This document shows positions 13,795 through 26,271 of a stretch of 64,000 nt of DNA, in pieces (within the stretch, counting starts at the first letter, position 1; every line of letters begins with the position of its first letter). The notes beneath the pieces are model-generated. The model saw only the letters and a program-made list of their open reading frames with translations, searched no databases and was not told the DNA's origin. The DNA comes from Didymodactylos carnosus (Eukaryota; Rotifera; Eurotatoria; Philodinida; Philodinidae). The position numbers and the translations under genes were made by a program. The stretch spans positions 17,888 to 81,887 of the forward strand of contig CAJNOQ010000075.1 of the NCBI GenBank assembly GCA_905250885.1, read 5' to 3'.

Positions 13795-16700
13795 ATGAGA
13801 AAAAATCGTGTACAACCTGATACAATTCGGTTAAACGGTGACAAAGGTCAGTTATCAAAAGCAACTGTCACTACAACGACAACAATGCAGTATGTAAGAC
13901 GAGTACAAGTTGTACCAATGGTGAGTTATTTCATCCTAAATCAAATCTAATTTATTTATCACAAAGACTTGTAATGAAGCATTGTTTGAATTAAAACCAT
14001 CATCAATTCTAATAGATCTTTTATGAGAGATAACTTGTTTTTCATCCGCAGTACTCTAAAACAGTCAGTAATTTTAAGTTCTACCGGGCAGATTCGAGCC
14101 TCAACCCACGTCTCCTACAAGACTTAATCGAATCTTAGTAAGATCGGAAGACCGGAAAATTTTAAGATGTGATAAGATTTTTCTAACATCTTACTAAGAT
14201 ATAGATCATTTTGTCTAAGACTTTTTCAAGATTGGGTAAGAATCTTTTAGGATCTTAATAGTAAGAATGATGACGTTTTTTAATAATATTCATCGAGATC
14301 CGTTGAGAATTTTTGAATTTTTAATCCACATTATTCAAAGCAGCAGTTGTCAGTTGTGACAGTGTTGAAAAATGAAGAGAAATTTCATATTTTCGGGTGT
14401 TCGACCATGGATCTCTGCCTGCATATATACTCTCTAAAAATTTGTTGAACACTTTCTAGAGACCAAGTACCAGCAGAGTTGGAAGAAAAATAACTGTAAG
14501 ATCATTCATATTTTCGGTGTTACTTATATAGACAAATGAGAGCAAGAAAAAAAGTGAATGAAAGTAGGGTGATCAAATCTTATTAAGATCTTAGACGGTA
14601 AGGTCTTATTAAAATCTTAAAGAATAAGATCTTATAATTAAGCCAGTTTTCGCTAAAATTTTAGCAAAAAACAGTATACAACCGACACAGTATAAACGTC
14701 GGGCACAATCATCCAAATGTTTTAAGTACTATGAGGTAGCTGCTATGATGACTATTCATGTAGACAAATTTTTCTTCATGAACCATCGACTACTATTCCA
14801 GATCATTGTATTTATTATTTTATATTCATATTTCGATATGAAATTTTTATTTAGAATGAACAGAAATAAAATAAAATATTGACACCATTGCATGTCGTTA
14901 ATTTATAAGTCGTGACTACTTATCCAGTTTAAAATTTGTTTGTTTCTCATTATTTTTCATATTAAACTGTCATTGATGTTTAAAAAAATGCTCAGCAACA
15001 AAAAACAAAAACATTTTAGTTTCTTCTAACCTTATATACAATTTTATTTTAGTCGGATGCAATTGAACAGTTACAAAATGACATTGATCATTCGTTTAAA
15101 GACATAAAAACACCGAATAAATCTTGTATGGACGTTGCCCCTACGATAATTCCAACGTGAGAAATTTATACAGAATTTGAATATAGTAGAAAGTTAGTTT
15201 TCCACTACTGTTTTAATTTTTGATTTTTTTAGAAAGTCTAAAAAAACATTATGGTTCGTTGGCTCCTTGTTTATCACATTTGGTCTTGTTGGTCTAGCGG
15301 CTATTATCATTGTCTTATCTATTACATTTGGAAGTAAGTACCAAATTCTCAGTTAATATTAATATAAAACATGAACGAATGTATTTTATGTAATTTAAGA
15401 AAATAATTCAATTGGATTAGGGGATATTGAACGTGAGTGTATAAAACGTGCACATTGAATAATCTAATACTAATTTTTTATTCTAATCAAAGGTTATGAC
15501 ATCGGTGATTTATTCTATGGTATGAACAATCTTGTAGATAAATTTGTTGATAATTCACAATTGTCCGCCGACAATTCTGCTAGTGTTCAAAAATGGGTAT
15601 TTCAAAGTTTTATAATTTTTCATTTGCTTTTCGAATTAACATTAGTTTCTCTATTTCAGTTAACAGGTCAATTACAAAATGAACAAGGTTTTAGAGGATT
15701 ATTTGTTAGTTCAGTTTTAGTTCAACAGAACAATGCTAGACGACGAAGGTGAATAAACAGATTTTGCTTATTTGTATGTTTTCAACCATACATTGAGTCT
15801 CAACATTATTCAGTTACTTTTTTTTTCGATTTTTTTTCGCTTGAATTTGATAGTTGGAACAAATCGGGAAATAGATTTGAATACCTGAAAGAATTTCTAA
15901 TTTGATGTGGTGATAGAGATTTCATCAGAACTGTTTTCAATCGAGGTCGCTGTAAAACTCAAAGTCCTATTTTAATTTGCCGAATTTGATTGAGGGACTC
16001 TTTTCAAATAACTGCATTGTATAGAACAAACGTTCTGAACAAAGTCAAATGCTCTTATGAGCTCCTCACAACATTTGTTCAAAAATGTGCGAAACGTCAC
16101 GAATGCGCACACTTTTTGTGAATTCTTGTTAGTTTTGACAGTTTGAGACATATTGTACATTGAATCCAATTTTATGATAAAATATTCTGAGGAGCTTTTA
16201 TATGCACCACATCAGATTAGAAACTCTTTCAGGTATTCCAATCTTTTTTCAGATTTGTTCCAATTATCGAAGAGAGCGAAAAAAAGCTTTTTTTGTAACT
16301 TACCGAGTATTCATCATGAATTGTTATAATACATTGTAGACGAGAGATAGAATGTTCAACAACATTTATTATACGTAATATACAAGTATATTTTGATCAA
16401 TGTGATTCATGCACAGGTCAAAGAAATTTGGCATTAAGACGGTTATTATCAAATACTTCAGCATACCAAATACCGTTAAATTTAGTAATAAACACGACTA
16501 CAGTTTCTTCAGATGTTTGCTCAACATCGAATATTTCACGCTGGAGTAAGTTGAATGCTTAATAAAAGCGTGTTTGTTATAACACTGTGTCATATTTAGT
16601 TGTGCCCGTAAGACTTAGTGTATTAGAGACAAAAGAAATATTGCCAAGTTTATTACCTGTTAACGCGTGTATCACGACATCTTCCACTCGTTCCACATTA

Positions 16701-19700
16701 TCGAGTTTAACAGATATCATTTCACAATCTTCGACAAATAGTTTCAATAACATATCAACTACTAGAACTCGTACAATATTATTTACAACTGATCATATAC
16801 GTCTATCATCGTCGAGTCGCTTTATTCAATCAACTTCAACGTCTTTATCTAGAAATTCTACAAAAACTAGACAGACCGCAATACTGACAACGTATAAATC
16901 AAAGTATCTTAATACTTTTACTTCCAAACCACCGATTTATTCAACTATCATTCACACTACGAAAACAGATTCCTCTTCTCAAATCATGTTGACTACAATC
17001 GAAACTCTTACCTCTCCATCTACCGATCTGTTGTCCACATTTTCATTTACATCTTATTCACTTTCCACTGACACATTTAGCTCATTAGAATCTACACTTG
17101 AACGTACCACCTCATTCTCGGAATTAACTTCTGAACTATTTACAGCAGTAGATGATACTTCTATCTTTCCTGAAACATCAAACGAATACACATCATATAT
17201 TACTCAGTTCGATTTATTAAACACTTCAACACTACCGCCATCCTTACCATCTTCGACAACAGATTATAATCTTGATTTCACTACATTTGAATCGTCGTCA
17301 AGTTTTATTACAAGTTCGGTTAGCAAAACAACGATGGACTCCTCATCAAAATTTGATTTGGTTACTGGTATGATTGGCTCCACAGACAAATATTACGAAT
17401 CAGAATTAACTTCCACTATATTTAATTTCAATAATATATCTAGCGATCAAGTAACATTAATCTCATCCGAGTCCACTTCGCATTCAACTCTTTTTGATGG
17501 TCTATTTTCGTCATCGAACGAAGATTTTCAAGTCGAAAATTCAACTTTGTTTGATAATGGTAGTGTGTCGTCGACTGAAACTGTTTATGGCAATTACCAA
17601 ACAGAGACGTCAACAAAAATAATACTTTCGACATACGAAACCACAGATTTCCCCTTAATGCCGGATCTGGATTTTACTTCTCCATTCTCAACTGTGTCTT
17701 TGGATACTAGTATCAGATCGCGCACGCAATTCTATGATCCAGAAACCACGACACTGTTTTTTCCTGCACAAAATACTGGTTTTCCTTCAACAACAATTAG
17801 ACCTGCGCGCCAGAGCACAAGTACGCCAACAATTTTCACAACGCGATCAATGATCTCTTTTTCCACTGTGAGCCTTCAACCGTCCAGTAACAAGGTTTTT
17901 ACGTCACAATACGTTCGAACAGAAAAGCCCAAACTATTTTCCACACTGACTAGTACGCAGTTTCAGTTAACAGTACGCATTTATACCACAAATACTCCTC
18001 CGTTAAGCAGCAGTTATACGTCAACCGTTTCCAGTATTATGGAGAAAACCAGAGGACCACGTAAGAAGAAAACGCGATACACAAGTTCAACAGTGCAAAC
18101 AGTTATAACAGTAACAGCATCCGCAACGCTTTATACCACAATCAAAGGCACCAATCCTTCGTTGTTGTTTTCATTATCACAAACAACTTATCCTAGTTTC
18201 ACAAGTTTGATCACAAAAAGAGATCGTAAAGGAACTTCAGCCAGATCCTACGAAACAACATTATCAAATAAATCCACCATTGTACCTCTTCAATCAGCAG
18301 CATTAATATCTTACACAATTTCTTCTCGTGATATAACTCATAGATCAAGCACTTCCCTACCAAAGACTTTTATCTCATCTACATATGGTTTAACCTCAAG
18401 AACACGTCCAAGGCAAACAACAGCTACGTTCCCATTACTTACCAGTTCAAAGGGACCAATAGACTATACGTCAGCCACTCGCCATCAATCAACTTTTCAA
18501 TCAAAATATCAAACAAGTTTGCAACCAACATTCCAGAGTATCACAATTTCTTCGCAATCATTATCAAGTCGCCGACCGTCAGTTCGGACCCGAACAACCT
18601 CAGACACCTACCAGGCCAATAAATTATCTTCTTACACATCCCAGCCTCGATCATTTTCGACTAACACTCTTTACAATAAAAACTATACTTCACAGTCACC
18701 TTCGATCCTCTCATTCTCTTCAAAGCAATTTCAAACAGGTGCAACCAGTACAACATATCCAACATCCATCCGAACTACCCATTATACCAATACACGAGTT
18801 ACCACTACTCATGCGATTTCTGACACACATGTCACAATAAATACCAGTACTGAAGATACTGTCCCAACGACGTTAACTTTGCGTGATAAATCAGAAACCT
18901 ACAACACTATTGATTTCACGGACAGCAGTGCAATGACCTCAACAGCAGAAACAGAGATAATTCCAACACCCACAACTCCTATACAACTGACGAGTAAGAA
19001 AAATCAGCCTCACCTACCACTATAAACGTATAAATACATTTATTTTTCTAGCACTACCAATCACACGGAACCTATTTCCTACTCCATCCATTGAATACAA
19101 TTACAACGACTACACTTTGCCCGTCGTTCCGACAGTAACCGACGCGAACATTACTAATCTTCATCCAACAACAATTATTTCGTCAACAATATATGCCACA
19201 AGCCCAACTCAGGAATCTACAGCATACCAAACTAACGAAGATCTCCCATCAAACCCCATCAACACCGTTAACTATACCACAACACAGCCAACAAAAGTAA
19301 GTAAACACAATATCCCACTATCCATCACATCAAGCGAATATACAACCGACTATCGCCATACACCGCATGACCTCTCCTTCACACAAAACGCATATACTAA
19401 AAGTTCAGCTAACCTCACCAGTGCATGGCCCCAGAATGATACTAGCTTGAAAACCAAACAACGCCTATCCACAACAAACCCCACGTACTACATAACCCGA
19501 CTGACAGAAAATCCTCAAAGCATAACATCATATGCTGTCGAAAGCTCAATTATTCAAGATGCGCTACAAACGTCTACACTGAATAGTACACCTCTAACAC
19601 AGACGGACAACTCCATTATGTCCACAAGACTGTCAAACGTGAGTTCTACATTGACGTCAAATGAAACAGCATCATTATCCACGATTAGAGTGCTAACGAC

Positions 19701-20612
19701 TGTCGCACCAGTAATGAATACAAATTCGACGACTCTATTGAGTGATACTTCACAATATGAGAGTGTGAAAACGACTCATCATCTTAATGTGCCGTCATCT
19801 GAAACTTCTTCATCTACGACGAGCCAGTTCGACGAGACAAGTACACAAATTTATTCAACATCGATGTCTACTAGCGATAAGATTAATAGTGATAGTCAAT
19901 TATCGAGCATTACAACATTATCATCGTTGCTATCTAATTTTACCGATAACATCTCCAGTTCGTCTTCTGTCAATGGACTATCAACAAAATATGCTCAAAG
20001 CATAACATCAAATGCTGTCGAAAGCTCAATTATTCAAGATGCGCTACAAACGTCGGTGGACTCTTCAAAAAGTAATCTAAACACGAATACACCATTAGCC
20101 GGTGCTGTCTCAAAGATAACCGGATCTACATTTTATTCAACAAGAACAACTTCTACACTGAATAGTACACCTCTAACACAGACGGACAACTCCATTATGT
20201 CCACAAGACTGTCAAACGTGAGTTCTACATTGACGTCAAATGAAACAGCATCATTATCCACGATTAGAGTGCTAACGACTGTCGCACCAGTAATGAATAC
20301 AAATTCGACGACTCTATTGAGTGATACTTCACAATATGAGAGTGTGAAAACGACTCATCATCTTAATGTGCCGTCATCNTGGACTCTTCAAAAAGTAATC
20401 TAAACACGAATACACCATTAGCCGGTGCTGTCTCAAAGATAACCGGATCTACATTTTATTCAACAAGAACAACTTCTACACTGAATAGTACACCTCTAAC
20501 ACAGACAACAAAATATGCTCAGAGCATCGCGCCGGATGTATCAGTCGGGAGTGCTCCGACTGCTTCATGGTTTTTGAGTGTGACGGAGGCTGTTACGGTT
20601 GGCGCTGGTTGA
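13795..20612 (+). CDS. Type II single-pass membrane protein with long Ser/Thr-rich mucin-like ectodomain (assembly gap inside)
   Basis: Exons that keep phase: 13795-13920, 15053-15156, 15233-15333, 15400-15432, 15493-15596, 15660-15748, 16340-16374 (35 bases), 16417-16545, 16600-18993 and 19052 onward. The N-terminus is about 80 residues and basic, with KSKK just before a hydrophobic helix of about 26 residues (WFVGSLFITFGLVGLAAI...), predicting N-inside. A folded-looking region of about 130 residues with Cys follows. Then come more than 1,200 residues made mostly of Ser and Thr with Pro, Tyr and few Cys, a typical O-glycosylated stalk. A 193-codon unit begins to repeat in frame at 19573 and 20152. 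A single N at 20379 breaks the frame as written. After it, the repeat phase continues to TGA at 20610-20612, which I take as a provisional stop. No family recognised; a cell-surface or cuticle/glycocalyx mucin is inference. Confidence 0.7.
14110..14640. repeat. Second AAGATCTTA-type repeat cluster, in the first intron of the mucin-like gene
   Basis: Two blocks (about 14110-14260 and 14560-14640) hold many TAAGATNTTA / AATCTTANTAAG words similar to those at 2866-3080. They lie within the 1.1-kb first intron. A 15-base TTCATATTTTCGG(G)TGTT word is also duplicated directly at about 14388 and 14507. Confidence 0.5.
15812..16300. mobile_element. MITE-like inverted-repeat element in an intron of the mucin-like gene
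   Basis: The left arm (15812-about 15905) and right arm (about 16207-16300) are inverted copies: both run AGTTAC, T-rich tract, TTTTTTTCGCT, TTGGAACAAATC, GAATACCTGAAAGA and TTTCTAATYTGATGTGGTG. The centre of about 300 bases has no transposase. Arms are about 90 bases with scattered mismatches, and no clear target duplication is visible. Without it the host intron would be roughly 180 bases and would still contain the 35-base exon at 16340. Confidence 0.75.
16340..16374 (+). other. Predicted 35-base microexon of the mucin-like gene
   Basis: Joining the exon ending at 15748 directly to the one starting at 16417 gives the wrong phase: the next splice would then read into TAG. Inserting this 35-base segment, flanked by TTGTAG and GTAATA, restores the frame through to the long Ser/Thr exon and adds a short charged stretch containing RREIECSTTFII. 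It is the only simple solution I found; transcript evidence is absent. Confidence 0.6.
19573..20506 (+). repeat. In-frame 579-base (193-codon) tandem repeat, interrupted by one N
   Basis: The segment 19573-19799 recurs at 20152-20378 with no difference that I could find by eye, an offset of 579 bases. After the N at 20379, bases 20380-about 20506 repeat 20057-20183. The missing piece, by analogy to the first unit, is at least 257 bases (19800-20056), which would keep the frame. A shorter copy (19513-19572 against 19993-20052) overlaps the units. The single N therefore marks a collapsed or stitched repeat, not one unread base. Confidence 0.8.
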
Positions 20613-22840
20613 GCGGTTTGGGAGCGAAACTGGTTGATTTCGTTCGACGGGATTTTTTTTGTGGTGTGTTTATGTTGTTGATTGGATTTGCACTTTTTGG
20701 CCCGGGTCCGGAGACAGTGCGTTGGATGGTTCGCGGTTATCTGGTTTTATTTGGCTGAAGGGCTAGATGAATTTTGTATTAGTCACAGTTGGATGACTTA
20801 AATTGTAGTCGGTTCATGCTGTTTGGTGATCTTGAACTGCTGGATTATCGCAGAGCACGCAACAGATTAAACGGCCGTTTGAGGATGGCTTAGTTATCTG
20901 CATTATCTTGGCTTAGCAATAGAAGCATGTCATAAAACTTTTCTTCATCGACACATGATTAATAGTTTCTTTGTAGCTGCTCTCATTAGATAGGACTCAG
21001 GGGAAAATTTATTGCTGAAATTATCATTTGTAGGAGGGAAGCGAAGAAGGTTTTGAATTTCAGATGGGTCTGTTGAATGTTTTGGCTCGTGGGTGGTCCG
21101 TTCATTAAACGTCAGTCGCTTGCTTAATGCTTTTACATGCGATGGGGTAAACTAGAGCAGACTGACGGCAGTGATGTGGACTAGGAGTGGTAATGAAACA
21201 CAATCTTTACTACGGTAGTAGTAGTACACTGCTAGTTAGTTAAGTTAAAAGGTCAATTTTTGTGCTGTTAAGCTGCATGACATTTTTTCTCTTGTTGATC
21301 AATGCATGTTAGTTGATGAAAATGTTAACTTGTTAATTCAGTGTGTTACTGATAGCTTAATTCTTGAAATTTGAACCTTATGTGCAGGTATTTCGCGGTT
21401 TAATTTGTTTGATTTTCTGTTCCCCGTTTAGATAATAAACAATGATCAAGAATATGACGATTCGTACGAAGAATACATTTGAACTTCCAGGATGACAACT
21501 TACTAGCTATTTTTATATATTTTTTTGTAACATTTTGTTAGTCGTTTACCTGTATCACGGATGCATCATCAGTAAAGACAATTCTGATCGAATAAAACTG
21601 CTCTTTGTATCTAATAAATTTAGAGCCATCTAATTGTTTTTCAATAATGATATGTAATAAAATAACTACAAGAAGAATTCATTTCTCTGATAACCATTCA
21701 AATCATAATAAAAAAACCATAAAACTAGCTGTCGTGAAGTGCCTATTTTTAATCTCTCAAAGGAATTACTCACTCAATATGCTGTGTAATGCGAGAGAAA
21801 ACAGTTGTATAAGAAAAACCATCAGACTAACCGATTGTGGGTAGCAATAGACATTTGGTTCTACTTGAGTTTTCTTCAATGATCCAATGAATCGTACACA
21901 AGATGCTCTAAGGTAAAAGGCTAAATCTTCTAGTTTCAGTTAATGTCTATTCTAAGCTGTTATGAAAATATACAAAGATTCAAGGAAGCTGTTCATGTAA
22001 GAAATGTTTTATTACTCTTGATTTTCACATTAATCTGTGTATCTCTTATTTTCTTCTAATAAAATGCATAGCTCTTTCAATACCCAACAACTCAGTTTTT
22101 TTCTCTTCCCTATCCTTCCTGTTCTCTTGCTCTTTTTTTAAAAACACACGAAATAGCGCTATTACTTTTAATCGTCTTTTTCTCTATTAATTTCAATTAT
22201 GCAGATGCGAAAAGAAAAATCTACTTTTAGAACTACAACATTTTATTTTTTCTCATTATCATTCGCACACTTTATAGTCCATTTGCGGTAACTTGAGTAG
22301 CCGATTTATACATCTCAAACTTGCCTAAAATGAACGTCGATCGGTGAGTTTTGCAATAATAAGAGAGGCAGTAAAAGTGTAGATTTTATCCGTTCAATTC
22401 TTTTTCATTTCTTTTGTTTCTGATACTTTATGTCAAGGAGCATGCGCACTATTATTGTGCATAACTCAGGATAGTCAATCTTGATTTTTTTCATTTGAAC
22501 CTGATTTTCTTTCTATTCGAAAGATTTCTCATAAAAATATTGAAAAAATATTTTTTAATATAAACGTTTAATTTCAAATGGAAATGATTTTTATTCGAGT
22601 ATTAAATGGAATACTGTTGACTTAATCGTACACAGCGTAGTTTTTAATTAAAAGTTTATTTTTAGTGAGATCCGATGTTTTATGTGACTTAAATATGAAA
22701 ATTCATTCAGAAAGCAGTGTAAATAACACGTATTAATTTTGAAATGGAAATGGCACTGACCTTTTTCCTCTATTTTTATTCTGAAGCGAAATCGACCGAA
22801 TTTTATGTATGGTAGATCTAAATTCAAGTGCATGCACGTA
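20613..22840. other. Spacer with G/T-rich left part
   Basis: From about 20515 to 21420 the plus strand is markedly richer in G and T than its surroundings; after that, normal A+T-rich sequence returns. An open frame at 20567-20758 has a hydrophobic stretch (FFCGVFMLLIGFALFGPG) but no recognisable domain or acceptable splice link to the mucin-like gene, so I leave it uncalled. The rest shows no gene. Confidence 0.45.
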
Positions 22841-23432
22841 GAAAATCTCTCGAGGTGATGCATCGTTTTTGGACTCAAACTAATATGATACGATAGATCG
22901 TTGTGAGTAATGAGAGTCCGCAGAAGAATTTGGTTTTCTGGGCTTCCGATGTTGAGTTATGGATTTTCTCCGTATTCTTGGAGAAACACGATTGGGATAG
23001 TAAAAATTTGATTTCTCGGCCAACGAGCTGCAATAAAAGCTCGTATTTATCCTTTAACTACTAGACATAGTACTTTTCTTCTGCAAAAAATTTGAGCTTC
23101 GCCAGTTGCCACCTCCTAGAGATATCGACTTTTTTAACGAGAAATAATACAAATACACAACCTTTCTTCGAATCTAGATCGTTATCTTGAGCGTCGAAAG
23201 AAAAATTATCAACTCGATGCTTAAATAGAGAAGTAGTAGTGTATGTAGCACCACTATTTCTCGTTTAGATAAAAAAATTGGACTTTTATCGCAGCTCGTT
23301 GGCCAAAAATGGGAAAAAGTCATAACTCAACACCAGAAGCCCAGGGAAACCAAACCTTTTTCATTACTCACTAGGATCTATCTTATCATAGTAGTTTGAG
23401 TCCAAAAACGATTTATCACCTCGATAGATTTC
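22841..23432. mobile_element. MITE-like element with long terminal inverted repeats
   Basis: The left arm (22841-about 23045) and right arm (about 23275-23432) are inverted copies sharing GAAA(A)TCTMTCGAGGTGAT, TCGTTTTTGGACTCAAACTA, GTGAGTAATGA, CTGGGCTTC, GTGTTGAGTTATG and GGCCAACGAGCTGC. The short centre carries no coding frame. The right arm is shorter than the left by an internal deletion. Probably non-autonomous DNA transposon; superfamily not identifiable. Confidence 0.7.
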
Positions 23433-23691
23433 CATCCTTCGTAAAGGCTTCCTTGTTTGCCGACGATGTACTTGGCTTAATTTCAGCTGAGAATTTTGAT
23501 GACTTACCTGAATGAAGTCTGACAGTTCTTGAATGTAAGGATCAGTGCGATAAAAATATATTTCAATGAAACATCGGTAAGTGCTGCTTCATGCCTTTTG
23601 CACGTGCCTAAGCCATCACTACTACTGTCTGAGAAACACAGTGTTTCGGAGGAACATATGAAGCTGCTTGGCGTTTATTTATTATCCAATC

Positions 23692-24526
23692 TACTATCCG
23701 TCCCAAAATACAAGGCCATCGGTTACTTTTGGAATAACTCAATCACACTGATAGATAGCTGACGACAGGACTCGCTTTTCCCGAGCGAGCGTCTGTCTCC
23801 GAGCAGATATCTCTGAGAATCTTGAAATGCCATGGAATATAGGTAATCGACTATGCTGAGCATAGTGGCAACATTTGCTTTTGTGTAGAAATGAAAATAA
23901 CTTCGCCAGAGGCGTTCTGTTACCAGCAAAAATTTAAATCCTTATATCTCGGTCTAGCAATGATTTATGAGCTGTTCTGAGCATTTTCTGAAAGTTTCCT
24001 TGAGTCAGCATGAGATTTGATCGAGATAAGGATTTAAATTTTTGCTGGTAACAGGTGAAAAACCGTTTTATCACAAAAATGCCTCTGGCGAAGTTATTTT
24101 CATTTCTACACAAAAGCAAACGTTACCACTATACTCAGCATATTCGATTACCTATATTCCATGGCATTCCGAGATTTCGAGAGATGTCTGCTCGGAGACA
24201 GACACCCGCTTGGGAAAACCGAGTCCTGTCCGAACGACGATAGCTGGAGAGCTGGGACTTGCATAATTTTGTAGAATAACCTCCGGACTACCTATGCATG
24301 CAAAAAAATTACTAACTTTGTATGTTAGTTTTCTGAGAACGAAGCTGGTTTTCCAAAGATCTTCTGAAAAATCGCACTTTCAGAAAATTTTGAAACAAGT
24401 TTCTCCTTACAAAAATATGTATTAGGGTCTTAGCAACCCGATGGTGAAAACCGTAGGTCGCTATCTATCAGTGTGATGAGTTATTCCAAAAGTAACCGAT
24501 AGCCTTGTATTTTGGGACGGATAGTA
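23692..24526. mobile_element. Foldback element, outer and inner inverted repeats
   Basis: Ends are TACTATCCGTCCCAAAATAC and its inverse. The outer arm (23692-23760) pairs with about 24455-24526; the inner arm (about 23762-23990) pairs with about 24020-24245, including ATGCCATGGAATATAGGTAA and CCAGCAAAAATTTAAATCC. Some 200 bases on the right between inner and outer arms have no partner on the left. Open frames inside (for example 24042-24266) are mirror products of the palindrome. A decayed relative lies at about 38820-39300. Confidence 0.7.
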
Positions 24527-26271
24527 GTATGGAAATATCCTCTCGGTGTTAGTATAAGGTGTAGACAAATGACAGATGCATGAGTTGCAATTAAAATTTA
24601 AGTCAATCCCTTCATTCATATGAAATCATATGTACAAAATATGTAGTCAATCTATGCTTGACCATCACTCTGTTTCATTAGACAACGGCTTCGTTACTCA
24701 GCTTGCCCGGTTGAACTCGGCACAAAGTTTGCAGCTTGTTTGATTAAAAACGACTATGTCTGCACAGATATCTCTCTTTATAAAAGAGCTATAGTTGTCC
24801 TACTTACGGAAGCAAAAAACGTTATTTAGTCTGCTGAAACTTCATAAATAATGTAGTGTGTTGCACAGATTAAATCCTCTTGTATCTCTTATTAGCACGA
24901 CATCTGCTAGACTGTCCAAACGTTGTGTATGGGAAGTGTCTATAGGCTCTGACTTTAGAAAACCAAGGTATCACTCTTACCAAGAATGATAAGAGAATGA
25001 AACAAGCTATCAAGAACAGTAGTTGTATCATTTTTGCTTCGCTGATTCAAACGCAGATTAATCAAACATCTTTTATTATTCATCATTTTGTTGTATTACC
25101 AAATATATTTGATGTCTCTCTTTTAATCGTTTTTAGTAATGTTCTTAACTTACTTTTTTCTCTTTTTTGCGTAAAAAGTATTTAGTTTGTTTGCTTATCC
25201 AAGTCTTTTATGGAATAATCTATCTAAGTTTATTGTTAAACTTTTGTCATCACCTTGTCGTTAACACCTAGACTAATATAAATAAGTGCGTGTTTGTATG
25301 TGGATATCTTGTTTTTCCAAGATAGTGTTCTATAATAATTAAGTATAAGGCAACATGTGCACTTGATAGAAAATCGACTTTTTATAAACCATGGTTAAAA
25401 AATTTATCTATTATTGTCAAGTAGATGGTCATATGTTAAAGTGGACTTGACATTAAAAAGGTCTAATTTTGCTTGCTCATATCAGAGAGATATGAATGAT
25501 TGAAACACACAACGTTTTTCAACTGGTAAAATGTATAGTTTTTATTATCTACTTACAATCGAACGATTTGCATGGAAAAAGTTCTATGTAGGTAAGAAAT
25601 CAACTTTTTGAAAGTTTTCCAGTGATTCGAACTAAAAAAAAATTGATTCATATTTAATAGATGAAATTTGAATGTGCAAAATTTTTCAGAGTTCATAATT
25701 GTTTCCGGAATTATTTTTTCTCTTGGATTTTTTATCATTTATCTAATTGAAATTAAATATGTTCCGTTTTTTGTTTACGTAAACCCACCCATTTTTTTTG
25801 TTCTTTTGCTTCTTCAGTTCGACAATTTTCTTTGTTATGAGTATTCGAAAGCAAAATCTATTCAAAAACATCCGAGACTTTTAATGGGTGTATCGCATTG
25901 CCAAAATATATTTTTTGTTTCATCCTATAAACATTTTCTTTTGTTCCGCATAGTTTACTCAAAACTGTAAAAGAAAAAATAAAACTTATTGAGTTTAATA
26001 GTTAGCAAATATATGTTTACTATATAAAACAGAGATAGAAAAGTCGTATCAAATAAATGTGTCGTTTAAGTTTATTCTTTTATCTTTTCTAGATTAAACT
26101 ATTTAGTTTTACGAATAATTTTTAACCATTTATTTATTTGTTATTTTATTTAATCAATTACTAGCATAGAGTAAAAGAAAGAGAGTTTTGTGAAAGAGGG
26201 AGAGAAAAGGAGAGAAAAGGAGAGAAAAAAAATAATTTTAGTCTATCAGCTATGAGTGTAGTTGACAACTT
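24527..26271. other. A+T-rich 5' flank of the GPCR gene
   Basis: No gene supported. A purine-rich tract of repeated GAGAGAAAAG precedes the receptor start codon at about 26175-26230 and may be 5'UTR. Open frames at 24997, 25553 and 25668 are low-complexity and unlike any known domain. Confidence 0.4.

Noticed and set aside
13181-13864. Minus-strand open frames as possible gene exons
   Set aside because: No recognisable domain, no convincing splice pattern, and the last overlaps the first exon of the mucin-like gene on the other strand.
14070-14110. tRNA-like B-box word (GATTCGAGCC)
   Set aside because: No A-box or cloverleaf can be drawn around it.
17440-17634. Minus-strand frame opposite the Ser/Thr exon
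   Set aside because: Shadow of the long plus-strand coding exon.
20567-20758. Small hydrophobic open frame after the mucin repeat
   Set aside because: No domain and no usable splice junction to the upstream gene; it lies in an oddly composed, possibly misjoined segment.
24042-24266. Overlapping open frames near 24.1 kb
   Set aside because: They fall in the arm of a foldback element and have mirror partners on the other strand.
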